Under the pieces are notes generated by a model, which worked only from the letters and a program-made list of their open reading frames with translations, did no database searches and was not told where the DNA came from. A stretch of DNA of 64,000 nucleotides from Trissonchulus latispiculum (Eukaryota; Nematoda; Enoplea; Enoplida; Ironidae). This document shows positions 23,861-34,811 of the stretch, piece after piece; the first letter of the stretch is position 1, and every line of letters begins with the position of its first letter. Location of the stretch: contig JASAND010030463.1 of the NCBI GenBank assembly GCA_030248195.1, positions 1 through 64,000 on the forward strand, given 5' to 3'. The translations under genes and the position numbers were made by a program.

Positions 23861-24890
23861 TACTTAGACTCGTCAAGAATTGTCACCTGATGCTTTTATG
23901 TTAGAACAGTTTTCGAAGCAGTAAAATATAGGAATTAAGGATTCTCCTACTGAGAACGATGATGATGTTGCCATAAAGCTCAATGATTCCAATCAGTTTC
24001 TGAATGGTCGTTATCATGTGAACTGGCCATGGAAACAAGTTCACTCTCCATTGCCAACCAATTACGGTTTAGCACTTGGCCGTTTGAAAAGCTTGTACCG
24101 AAGATTAAGCGAATCTCCTGATTTGATGAAGAAGTACGACGAACATACAGCACTAGCTCAGCCTAGGAATTGCGGAAAAGATAATTAAGCAATCTGTTGA
24201 AAGTCAGAAGATTCACTATATCCCTCATCCCTCATCATTGCGTGATCGCAATGGCAAAAGCAACAACAAAGATTCGGATAGTGTACGATGCTTCGGCCAA
24301 AACAAAGGGGCATGTCAGTCTAAATGATTGCCTTTATAGAGGACCTGAAATACTGGCTGACTTATGTGGTCTGTTGCTACGACTAATGAACCAAATCTTT
24401 CTCATTAGTGATATGAAAAGCCTTTCTTCAGGGTGGGATTGCATCTATCCAAGCGGGATGTAATAACGTTTCTCTTGTTGAAAGATCTTCCGAATCAAAT
24501 TTGTAATTTTGTCTTGTAATTTTGCCGAGTACCTTTTTGTGTGATTTCCAATCCATTTCTGTTAGCTGCGACAATAGCTCGTCACCTTCGTTCGAAATGT
24601 ATAGACGTAGCTATTTCCGTTTTGGAGAATATCTACGTTGATAATGTATTTAATGGATCTTATTCTTTGGAAGAAACACAAGCCTTCTATCTCGAATCCA
24701 AAGCTTGATTTTGTGAACTTTCTATGAATCTTAGAGAATGGACTTCCATTTCGAAAGAGTTTCTATCACAGCTTCTAATAGAAGATCAAATTAAAGACAC
24801 CATGTCGAAGGCTTTGGGTCTTCGATGTAATTCTTTAGCCGACGCCATTCAGTTTGCCCCATTTAATAGAAAAAAGTCGGATGAACCACC
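23861..24890 (+). pseudogene. BEL reverse transcriptase, broken
   Basis: The segment at 24197-24463 gives IRIVYDASAKTKGHVSLNDC and LYRGPEILADLCGLLLR, diagnostic of BEL RT. After frame changes, FLLAATIARHLRS and the catalytic-box segment IYVDNVFNG follow at about 24,520-24,660 (YVDN in place of YVDD). Then FNLREWTS-type and FAPFNRKKSDEPPTKG occur up to the insertion point. At least four disruptions are visible. Confidence 0.82.
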
Positions 24891-24961
24891 TACTAAAGGG
24901 CTATCCTCTTGGATATTAATATTTTCGTCGGTATCAATATTTTCTACAAAGGTCACTTGTT

Positions 24962-25812
24962 TCATTGCCTCAGGCGGAAATGAAGAATCCATCGGCTCAC
25001 CAATTTCGGTGGCAGTGGCAAAATTTGCTGCACTGTTGGCAATGCTTGTTGTGGAGGTGGTGCAGGTAAAATCCCTGATGGTTCCAGCTGTTGTTGCTCT
25101 GAAACCGGTGGTTCAACCAATTCCAATTCCTCCTCTGAGATACCCAACTCTGAATCATCATCTGCTCTTGCTCTTGCATCTAGCTCTTCCAAAGCTTGAA
25201 TTTGGACACCAACATCATCCTCATAGTTCTCCATTCCTGAATTTCTATACCGTATTCCGGTCTATCCATAAGCTGAGCAAAATAGCTACAATACCACATT
25301 CCATGGCCCGCATGATCTGAAGGTAGGATCTCATTTGGCGTTTCCAACTCTAGTTGTGATTCACATACCTAGACATGACTTTTAGAGTTTCCGGACTCTT
25401 GGCAATTGGCATACCCGGATTCCTTAACAACTGTCCCCACCTAGTTGGATGGTTAGACTCAAACGGAACCATTGCCTCTCTTTCTTTTGCCTCATTTCTG
25501 TGGAACCAATGAATCCTCTTATATACTGCATCCATCATCAATATATTCTTGTTTATTCGGCAGCGTCTTATTATAAGACACTCTGGAATGTAACAAAGTA
25601 GGTGGGCCTCTGTATAGACCTAGATTGTTCCGAATAGTATTTACGGTCTTCTTCCATGTGGTGTATGCAAAAGCTAATGTCCAAGCTGTTACGAGTGTTT
25701 CCCACAGACCTTCACCTGGACAAGCTTGCATCAATTTCTGCGTAATTTCTACTAAAGCGATTAAATCTGCACACGAATATTCTGCATGCCAGGTTGAACA
25801 GTTACTCCTCAC
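24962..25812 (-). pseudogene. Unrecognised minus-strand coding remnant inside the insert
   Basis: Three open pieces follow each other on the minus strand. At 25812-25519 there is MRSNCSTWHAEYSCADLIAL ... WETLVTAWTLAFAYTTWKK. At 25541-25350 there is YKRIHWFHRNEAKEREAMVP. At 25234-24962 there is an acidic, Gln/Pro-rich piece (DSELGISEEELELVEPP). Composition suggests former protein coding, but no family could be named. The region belongs to the foreign DNA that splits the BEL element. Confidence 0.35.
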
Positions 25813-25854
25813 ATTTTTGCAGCACCCGGACAGCTTCCTTGGGGTCTTTGACTA

Positions 25855-26955
25855 ACCAAATTTCGCCAAACCATAGGCCAACACCTGCTGAGGAAGAAGT
25901 GCATCAGAAGCATATCAAACGTTTAGAAGATCCTAAGGGGAGACTCTATTTAGTCCAGACTCATCCAGTAAATTTGAGTTCCTATCAGGGGCCCGTTGCA
26001 TAAAGGGTATTACTAATAAATTATTAGTGATTAGTTGATTAGTGTAGCTGTTTGACTGAAAATAGCTAAAGTTATGGAAGAGCCTGAAGAATATTCTATA
26101 TATCGTTTTGAAGCTTGTGAGATGCTCTAACGAACTACATATTCTAAATTGGTGTAAAATTAAAATTTGGACTAAGCCAAAGGAATAATCTTAAAAAATC
26201 GCGTTTTCTCTGATACTAGTGATAAAAATTATTGAGATGGAGAAAATTATTGAACGTTTTGGCTATTTTTGAATTAATCACTTCATTATCGACAAAATAA
26301 TACCGAACACACCAAAATTTGTTGGTTCAATTAATAGCTTTGCTAATTAACACTGCTGCACTAATCAACTAATCACTAATAATTTATTAGCAATACCTTT
26401 TATGCAACGGGCCCAAGCTCGACGGGATAGATAGTAGGTGGAAGCCAAATAGCTATACTTTTTCCTGGAGTTATTCAGTCATTGTCTGTATGACATCGCT
26501 CAGGTGACAACATCTATTAAAGGAATAGTTTCAGAGAAATTTCAGAGAAGGCAATGGGAGATCAATGAAGTGTGGTACAACACGGAATTAAGTCAGTATT
26601 ATCATTTTTAAATCTTTTAAAGTATATTCCAATTTTGAAGGAAATGACATGGTCGGTACACCAAGGTCGGTACATCGTGATGGATCCAGAGGGAATAAGG
26701 CATGCGCCCTTTGGTCAAGAACAGTCAGCAACTGTGGGTACTACCCAGCTAGCAGGACCTATTCTTTTTGATCAGGAACAGCCTAGGCCTAAGCATAAGG
26801 TTGTGATTTGGCTCAGTGCAATCATGGCTACCAGTTTGGACAATCAAGGGCTGATCCATATGCTCAGGACGTTTTTCGTTCCGAAGAATGGAGCGTTGTT
26901 TTTCCGGCTACTCCTCAGCGTAGCCGGCTATTATACATTATTCTGTGTGCAGTAA
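25855..26955 (+). pseudogene. Unknown coding region, copy 1 (split by a MITE)
   Basis: TPAEEEVHQKHIKRLEDPK and LYLVQTHPVNLSSYQ are readable up to 25,988. A MITE intervenes, and the thread resumes at 26,415 (WKPNSYTFSWSYS-like, then ...IPILKEM, GQEQSATVGTTQLAGPILFD QEQPRPKHK near 26,690-26,800). The same order with the same peptides occurs on the opposite strand at 29,770-28,600. The shared parts define a real coding unit, probably viral or transposon-derived, of unknown function. Confidence 0.5.
25989..26414. mobile_element. MITE with 60-bp TIRs (GGGCCCGTTGCATAAA)
   Basis: The termini are GGGCCCGTTGCATAAAGGGT and its inverted copy; pairing continues with few mismatches through actaataaattattagtgat and tagttgattagtg for about 60 bases. 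Length is 426 bp. It interrupts the coding unit that is uninterrupted at the equivalent place in the copy at about 29,445, which gives an empty-site comparison. Confidence 0.88.
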
Positions 26956-26959
26956 TGTC

Positions 26960-28375
26960 TGCTCCTCATTGAAAATTTGTCGTCAGCTGAACTTGTCATG
27001 TGTTGAATATAGGAGGGGGTTTGATACAGTTCAACACTGTACTATTGTACATATATGCATATTCGTAATTTTGTGTACCAGAATTCGATTTGTCTGAGAA
27101 CGCATATCATCCTTACAGAAGGAAGTCTGTATATTTGTATATCTTAACAATTGGCCTTTTTTTTTTGGGGGTAAAAGGAGGAAAGAAAGAATGGGGGGAA
27201 GAAAAAAAAGGGGAAGGGAAAGAATATTTAAACCTAACAGACTACTAGATAAGGCTTTCTAAATGGACGAATCAATGCCTAACTATCGATCTCAAAAGGA
27301 ACTTTGAATAAATTAAATACACACTCAGTGAATAATTAACTTACCTAGGTCTGGAAATAACTCAGAACCCTACCTACCGACTATACAATTCTAATAAAAC
27401 CTAAACTACAACACCCTAACGGCTCAGTAACTGAGACCACATTTAATAAGAGACAAAAGGAACAAAGGGAGCGACTCCCGAAATGTTACAGGACAGCATA
27501 GGAAATTCGAGCAAAGGAACCATCATAATAACAATATAGAATACAGAATTTCAAACAGCAATAAGTTTTAGGGTTAATGAAATTTCCAGAGTAGACCCAG
27601 TGGATACATTCACAATTATAAGACAAAATACACAATACAACTCAACCCAAAAATTATAGGCCCACTCTAAATAGTGTCTCAAGAATAGGTCCCTAAGCCG
27701 TCGCGGCTGGCAACAGTACAGAACATGACACTTTAAAACTTTTCCTAAAAACAAAATACAATATTAGTTATTAAATAGAACAAAACAACATGCAAATAGA
27801 TTTAGACTGGACTCTCAGGGTCGCCTTGGAGTCGGGCAAAAACAAAAGAAAGTTCGCAACTTACAAATACCATAGGCTAAAAATCCAAGTTTAAAGGCAA
27901 AAGGGCGAGCGCACGTTAGAGAATAAACGACCACACGCTAGGCTGCAGGAAAATAAGACTGACTAGTTTTTGAAAGGGATGCTGAGAGAGGAGCCTGGTG
28001 AATTTTGATTGGTCCATTTTGAGACCCCTTTGCGGCGGCAGCATCCAGAGAAATATCAAAAGAAAAGCGCACCTAGCAGCTAAGTGGGCTGAATAAAACA
28101 CAACACATTTTAACATGGAAAATAATCAATTTCACACCAACTTCAACACAATTCTCAAATTTATAAATACAATTTCTTATAAAAAACCTTTCCACAAAAT
28201 TTCAATTAAAAAAACTCACTAAAAAAACAAAGGGGGGCAACGTCTCTTTTGATTTGTTTGTTTTTTTGTGGGGGGGAGAAAGAAAATATATATATTTTTT
28301 TTTTTTAAAAAAAAATTTTTTAAAAAACAAAAGGCAAAAACCTCCAACACATTACCACACATTCTAGCTAACCTC
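26960..28375. other. Gene-free part of the insert
   Basis: No gene is supported. It holds A- and T-rich tracts (notably 28,255-28,330) and no motif I recognise. Confidence 0.4.
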
Positions 28376-28377
28376 CC

Positions 28378-29770
28378 TCAAAACGTTATCCTTTGCTGCG
28401 TAGCCGGCACAATACTTTTAGAAAAGTTAAGCTCCATATCTTCCAACAGCCCTTTTGCATACATCTTATGCTTGTTCGCGGTTGGAACAGATTCAAATGC
28501 ATTGAGAATAACTAGGTTATGGGACTTGCCAGGTTTAGAACTTAACTCCGTCGAATTGACGGAATTATGGCGAAACCTTGGCACAGTCTTGAACTCAGTT
28601 AATTGTCCCAAAGATTATAAGCCAAAACTGTGTGCAGACAACCCAGATCGGGGTACTCCAGAACAATGTAAAGGAAATCTCTCAAACTAGGTCTAGGCCT
28701 ATGCTTAGGTCTAGGCTGTTCCTGATCAAAAACAATAGCTCCTACTAGCTGGATAGCACCCACAGTTGCTGATGTTCTTGACCAAAGGCCGCATGGCTTA
28801 TTCCCTCTAGATCCATTACGATGTGCCGACGGATCATTTCCTTCAAAATTGGAATACACTTCAAAAGATCTAAAAATGATAATACCAAGAGTACACAATA
28901 TAGGAGTGTGCCACTAGGCACACTCTATGTTATCAGAACAAAAACTATGCTCTGCTCGCCACCTCCCCCGCAAATCAGTACTTAGTCGAAACGGGGGTAC
29001 GCTTACTCGCTTTGTTTATGTGCTTAAGCTCGAAAACACAAGCAGTGCGTGCGCGAATTTTGTGCCTGCTTCGAGCTATAGAACACAAACATAGCGCCCA
29101 AAATTCTTTGAGGTGGTGGGTCTAATTTGCGGGGGAGGGTGGGCCGTTAGTGAGCAGAGCATAGGTTCTACTCTGATAACTTAGAGTGTGCCTAGTGGCA
29201 CACACTTATATTATGTATTCCTGATAATACTGACGTGTTGTACGCACGTATTGTTGTTGTGAATAAAATTCCGTGTTGTACGCACACTTCATTGATTTTC
29301 CATTGCCTTCTCTGAATTTTCTCTGGAACTCTTCCTGGAATAGATGTTGTCACCTGAGCGATGTCATACAAACAAGTTTCTGAATAATTCCAGGAAAAAG
29401 TATAGCTATTTGGCTTCCACCTACTATCTATCCCGTCAATTTGATAGGAACTCAAATTTACAGGATGAGTCTGGACTAAATAGAGTTTCTCCTTAGGATC
29501 TTCCAAACGCATGATGTGATTCTGATGCTCTTCTTCCTGAGCAGGCGTTTGGCTTAGGTTCAAATGATTCAATTACTTAGTCCGGCTGAAAATCCTCTTC
29601 CCATCCTTGGGACTTCTTCTTCTGCGGCATTCCTTGCGCCCTTTCTCTCCTTTTAGCATTTCTTTGCTTATTGGCAATAGCCTGTCGTTGAGAAGGATTT
29701 GTCGATACATCGTATGGTGTGACTTTAGGAGCAGTGCTCTCATCATTACTCCAGCCAGAGTGGACTCTTT
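28378..29770 (-). pseudogene. Unknown coding region, copy 2 (inverted, split by a MITE)
   Basis: Read on the minus strand from 29,770: a basic, Lys/Arg/Gln-rich stretch (SQRQAIANKQRNAKRRERAQ). Then comes 29572-29192 with TPAQEEEHQNHIMRLEDPK, LYLVQTHPVNLSSYQ and SYTFSWNYSETCLYDIAQ. A MITE follows, then 28898-28599 with SATVGAIQLVGAIVFDQEQP. A further piece (28611-28378, ANKHKMYAKGLLEDMELNF) has no counterpart seen in copy 1. Function is unknown; a basic N-terminus followed by a compact domain would suit a virion or DNA-binding protein, but that is only inference. Confidence 0.45.
28905..29206. mobile_element. MITE with self-complementary ends (AGTGTGCC)
   Basis: Each end is itself a small hairpin (AGTGTGCC-ACTA-GGCACACT on the left, its counterpart with TAGT on the right), and the two ends are inverted copies of each other, followed by ctatgttatcagaac/gttct.ctctgataac. 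The insert is absent from the equivalent place in copy 1 of the surrounding unknown gene. Confidence 0.75.
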
Positions 29771-30100
29771 TGGCCCCAGCTACAATGAGAGAAAGGTTAC
29801 TGATCCAAGATCTGTGGAAACTGCCTATTGGATGGGACGATGAGGTTGAACGCTGGATTGGTATGCGGGAAGATTTGCAAAGAGTATCGGTTTTCGATAT
29901 CCAATGCTTTGTTGGTCCCACGTCAAAGTCACAAATAGAACTCCATTGTTTCAGCGACGCATCAGCAAAAGTGTTTGCTACTTGTACTTACATTCGATTA
30001 ATCGAAGATCACGCTGTCCAAACTCATCTTGTGTTTTCCAAGGTCCGTTTGGCTCCAATTAAACTAGTCTCTCTGGAAAGTTCCGAACCAAGCACGTGAG
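29755..30100 (+). pseudogene. BEL RT/RNase H continuation after the insert
   Basis: The frame at 29719-30099 contains RERLLIQDLWKLPIGWDDEV and the RNase H-like ELHCFSDASAKVFATCTYIR, then VFSKVRLAPIK. All are standard BEL pol blocks that follow directly on the RT fragment ending at 24,890. The element is truncated here: integrase is absent. Confidence 0.8.
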
Positions 30101-30365
30101 AGAGAGTAGGTCATAAAATCTTTTTCAAAAGTTTCAAGCAAACGCATTCTAACTTCCAATGTTTGTCAGAATACAGCAAAAGAAAAAACCAAGAACTTTA
30201 AGATGCTTGAATTAATAAAAATCTGCGTTTATGTGAAGTCGCAAGAATCTTACTTAGGCAACAGGAAGCGAATAGAGGCTAGTGGTCGCACTCGCCTATA
30301 TAAGAGTCTAACACAAGTGTACGTCATTACTAATCTCCAAGCAGGAGTACTTAATAGAATTTTTG

Positions 30366-30744
30366 GCAGGTTTGGATGAGGCAATTTTGATACAACCTTG
30401 ACGCGACTTTTTGCTAACAACTTTGTAGCAACTGAAAGTTGCTTGGAAGTTGCCTATTGTGGCAGCTCGCAAAATTGCAAGAAACCAGCAAGCAACTTTC
30501 AGTCGGTCCAGAAGCTAATTTTTCAGACAACACACAAGCAACAGCCAATCGTGCAAAGCCATGTCTTCTGAATTTTACGCTCGCAGAATTGCCATTGGTT
30601 GTTAGAAAAAAGTTGCTAGATAAACTGTTGCCTGCAAATTGCCTCGTATAAACGTCAAATCGTAATCGATTCCTCAGCAACTAAACTTGCTTCAATGTTG
30701 CTTCCCAAAACGGTTCCTGGAAAGTTGCTTTGTGTAAACCTGCT
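30366..30744. mobile_element. Possible MITE rich in GTTGC words
   Basis: The edges gcaggtttggatgaggcaa and ttgcctcgtataaac/aaagttgctttgtgtaaacc are imperfect inverted copies, and the interior repeats aagttgcttg/gcaactt on both strands. No coding is seen. Confidence 0.35.
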
Positions 30745-31101
30745 TTACAAAACTCTTACGCTACTGTACACTAAACATTGCTAACCATATTTGGTGCGTT
30801 AATTTGAGAATTCCAAAACATATTTAAGGTGCCATTTTTTCTTGGAATTATAACTGATAGATGTCACAATTTACTTCCACGGGTAAGACATTTGGCTACA
30901 AGGGGAAAGAAAATGGATTAAAAACATAGGGTCAGAACAAATTTTCTTCGCTGTGGTTTAAGAAGTTATTATTTGTAATATGTAAAACTTTTCTGCTACA
31001 GTGCTATAGGGAAACTGTTTTCAGTAAGACTATCTAAATTGGTTTCCACGGGGGCAAGTGATGTGTGATAACCGTTCATGTAATGGGTCGAGCTGCTGGT
31101 T

Positions 31102-31567
31102 TCACAACCACAATCGCATCACTTGGCCATCAATCCAAACATTTAATAGTTTGTTTGTAACTGACCATATTAATCCGCATTGGTCATTACTTTTAAAAAC
31201 GACAAGACGAATTTCTTTTTCGAGCACTTCCGTACCTACCAATCTTCCCCGCTCTGTCCCATAGGCCTGGGTGCCGGATGGCTTCATACCAAAGAAGGCG
31301 ATTAGGTAAGCATTAGGTAGAGTTCTGAGATCTTGTCTGATTAAACCAGTCCAACATTTTCGAGGTCTTCCTTGACGTTTTTCCACCAGCTGAATATAAC
31401 AAGGTAATGAACTTAAATAGATACGTAGATACGCATAACGATAAGCTTACGGAACACGCGACCGAGCATTGGAAGCCTGTGCTTCCGTACTCTAGCCAAA
31501 GTCGACACATTTGGCATTTGCGAAGAAGGTCCTCGATTGAGTCACGATTCAATATGAGATAATGCAT
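31102..31567 (-). pseudogene. Possible non-LTR retrotransposon fragment
   Basis: The minus strand shows KRQGRPRKCWTGLIRQDL, which resembles the conserved G-R-P-K-W segment near the C-terminus of several LINE reverse transcriptases, and upstream a frame with HYLILNRDSIEDLLRKC. The evidence is a short motif only. Confidence 0.35.
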
Positions 31568-31689
31568 ATTGACAATTATTAATAAATGTATGGGTAGAGC
31601 GATAACATCTCCCGTGGAGCGACGGACTTCAAAATGTGCAGGACGATTGATATAACCAGTGCACAGAATAATCCAAGCTTGGTGCCATC

Positions 31690-31694
31690 ACATA

Positions 31695-31738
<44 letters not shown>

Positions 31739-31975
31739 AAATTTAACAAGCAAGATAACAAAGTAAAGAAAACTGCAACATTACGTATTACACCTAACAT
31801 CAAACAAGGTTTCCTTTATGCTCTTTTAAAGGAAAATAAGATGTCGGCATCAACTACTCTTTGAGGTAAATTATTCCAAGTATGAATTACCCGATAGGCA
31901 AACAACGCTTGAACCCCAGTCAGGTTAATTTTCGGTAATCTTAACTTTTAAGAATGGCCACGTGTTATCATATAT
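31690..31975 (-). mobile_element. LINE 3' end with (TAA)n tail
   Basis: On the minus strand the frame ending at 31816 reads ALFAYRVIHTWNNLPQRVV followed by DADILFSFKRA and a stop. This is the typical last block of CR1/L2-like LINE reverse transcriptases (F.R....WN.LP..V......FK). An upstream RGHS-K-L segment fits the same family. About 80 bases beyond the stop comes a (TAA)n/(TTA)n tract (31,690-31,737), as expected for a LINE 3' terminus. The 5' part is truncated. Confidence 0.7.
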
Positions 31976-34068
31976 CATGGCTTATAATTTCAGGATCGAT
32001 TTCAGGATTGGCTTTTAACTTCAGGATCCAGCTTAAGGGTGATCTTGAGTTCAGAATCGGGTGTCTTATGTCGAACCGGAAATGAATCCTGTTTTTAGAC
32101 ATCCGACTCCTGAACTCAGGATCCAGCCCAAAGTCGGATCCTGAAGTGACGAGCCGATCCTGAAATGGATCCTATTTTTAGTCAACCGATCCTGATCCTG
32201 ATCCTGAAATGGATCCGATCCTGGTTTTAGTCACCACGAAAAAATAGAAAAAATTTGAAGTTTTTAAATTTTACAAAATTTTAAATTATTTCAAAAATTT
32301 TCCTATTATCACGAGGATTCTGAAAATATGTGTTATGGGTCTCTGATAAATATTAAATGCAGTATAAGTAATCACAGTTTTCTACACACATTTTTGTGTC
32401 TCGTATATTTATATTTTGGAAGCAGCAAAATGTGATGAAGATAACCCTTTAGCTTTTAGACGAATCCAAACTGTATCTATTGCAGACATTTCAATAAATT
32501 TTAATAAACAAATGTTTTGAAATTTAAAAATATTCATGTCGTTAGTTGTTTCTCGAATTCTCCGCAGCTATTATCGATTTGTGATGGTTCACACAAGGCC
32601 TATACAGTACTATACAAATCGAAATCGCACCACATCACATTAGGATTACCAGCGGTCGGTTGGCGATCAACTCACATCGCAAACACAAAAATGAAACTAA
32701 ACCTCAAGGGAATCATTGTCAGCCTATTATTCTTATCGAGCAATCAATCATATTTACCTGAACGATACAGTACGTCTAGTGTAGTGGTTTAGACGTACAA
32801 CTGGCAGTGCGATAGCCTACGATCAATTCACAGTTGAATTGCAGTATTTTAGTTTTCTACTGGCTGTTCTTACACGTGTTCTTTGCGTCAGATGTGGAAA
32901 CAATACGACGATTCAGATATTTCAGAAAAGTATTGGAAAAGAACCCGCGTGTTTTCTAATGTAGAAACTTTAGACAAAGACACTGGTGTAGCAACTGCTT
33001 TGACTATTTGGTATACTTTCAGGAAACAATCTGAGAATTTGCATTTTGACACAAAGTTTTAAGTAACTTCAGTCGAACGGTTGCTTCTGCATTTTGCTTT
33101 TCAGTTTCTATCAATAATTAATAATTTTCATATCACTTCTATCTTCGAGTCAAAGTCGCAGCCATTGGATTAAGTAAATTAGGTAAATCTTTGGGAATTT
33201 GTATCAGTAAATTTTCAAATAAAGATATCTGAATGGCTCAACGGCGAAATATTCCCCTGTTAGAGGCAATGGTGTTCAACAAAAACCATTTACAGATTCT
33301 ATGTCTGTAGTAACGCAGTCTTTCGTGCGCTCGTTGATTTAATCACAGGAGAGATTTCATATTCGAGCGCGTGAAAATAGATCATACAACCTTTTGCAAA
33401 TGTTTCAACCAAAGGCATTCTGACTTCCTGTGGAAATTAGAATGCCGAAGTCTAGTACAAATACAAAGAGTTTAAGATGTCTGACCTAATAAAAATCAAC
33501 GGTTGAATTGTTAAAATTAAAAGATAAAAATTAGCTTCTTCCAAGCACACTAACACCTCCATTTTTATAATTATGCTCGTTTGAAAAATTTTGTCCAGCT
33601 CTACATGTTTGCTCGAATGATATAACCCGACGGTCGACTAAAAAATTTTCTATTCTGCAAAAATTCCGAAAGTTGCACCTATTTCATAAATTGCTGGTGT
33701 TAAAAACCGAAGCCACAGTTCGGCCGCAAGCATGAGAAAGAGAAAATGTAAAGCTACATTTTGATGTATAAAAGATTTTCTAACTCCAATCAACCAAAGA
33801 GTAATGATTGTTCAAATCTGGGTTCACCAAGAGGAACCACCACCTTAAGTTTCTGGATTGGCTCCAGCTTGAACTTATGCTCCCTTGGCAGTGTATCTAC
33901 CACATTTCTATGTAATATATGTGTTGTGCCACATTTTTTAGTGTAACATATTCAAATTATTCATCAAGAACCGAAACAAACAAAGAAACATGCAAACAAA
34001 CAAACAAAAACTTAGAAACCAGCAGAGCACACGTTTGAAATTCATGGGTTCAACGTATCGCAAGGGTT
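31976..34068. other. Gene-free stretch
   Basis: Degenerate short repeats of the form (a)TCCTGAA/tcaggatc run from about 31,990 to 32,235. The rest shows no gene or repeat I can name. Confidence 0.4.
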
Positions 34069-34811
34069 CTACATCCAATTATCTGTCATGATGTTGCACT
34101 GAATTTCTGATGAATTTCCAGGTTCACGTTCTTCTACGAGTGTAGACTGCTTAGATGCCAGTCGTTTGGTACTTCTAGTCTGAAATCTTGTATTCCAGGC
34201 ACTCTCCAAATGTTTGATTCTTAGATTGGCCTCGTTGCTTGTCTCCCCTTGAAGTGCCGAGGACTCATTGGTCCTTCTGCTACGTAGTTTCTTCCATTGA
34301 AGCTTCATCTTCTCACGAGTCGACTTCAAACAAAGTGCTCCATATGTTGGTGCTGCACAGAGAAAGACCGGATAGGTGGCATATTTCACAAACTCAACGG
34401 AAACAGCAACAGCATTTGGAGAAAAGCTCAGATCCAAGAGATTTAGCATCAGCTCTCCGCTAAATGCCCGAATTAATGTGATCAAAACGCATCCAATCGC
34501 AAGAGGAGCCATGATTTGTGTCAGCGATATAGTTCTGCGCAACTGCAGCCTCTCATTCAGTGAATATCTTGCTCGATTTAGAAATTTCCTTTCAAGAGTT
34601 GTACGACAGCCATAAAGGATGCACAGAAAGATCACAAAGCAAACAGATTGCATCGCAATGAAAAAAGTTCTAACAATGAAAGCTCGCTTGTTCCGGCAGC
34701 TGACTAATAGAAATTGCTGACAGAACCCAGCTGGAGCAACTCCACAGTAATACTTGTCAATCTTATTGGTGGCAATCAAACAGCTAACGAGTAACGTAAT
34801 AGCAAGTGTCG
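34069..34811 (-). CDS. Seven-transmembrane receptor, last exon (TM4-TM7 and tail)
   Basis: A splice acceptor (ATTTTCAG) ends at 34812. The frame after it (phase 1 junction) opens with hydrophobic LAITLLVSCLIA (TM4-like), a Cys-containing loop, then IVRTFFIAMQSVCFVIFLCI (TM5). Next come a basic loop, SLTQIMAPLAIGCVLITLI (TM6) and FVKYATYPVFLCAAPTYGAL (TM7), followed by a basic juxtamembrane stretch and a Ser/Thr-rich cytoplasmic tail ending at 34069. This is the layout of a class-A-like GPCR, although NPxxY is not visible in TM7. The ligand is unknown. It pairs in strand and intron phase with the exon at 53394-53652; a TM3 exon between them was not found. Confidence 0.6.

Larger units (their letters stand above)
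21463..30100 (+). mobile_element. Degenerate BEL/Pao retrotransposon, split by a ~4.9-kb insert
   Basis: Gag with a DUF1759-like capsid segment, CCHC knuckles, a BEL-type protease domain, RT and RNase H appear in order on the plus strand. They are in fragments with many stops and frame changes. RT stops near 24,890 (FNRKKSDEPPTKG). The protein thread resumes near 29,755 (LLAPATMRERLLIQDLWKL), only a few residues further on in the usual BEL alignment. The DNA between is foreign. The element ends abruptly near 30,100, without a recognisable 3' LTR. Confidence 0.85.
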
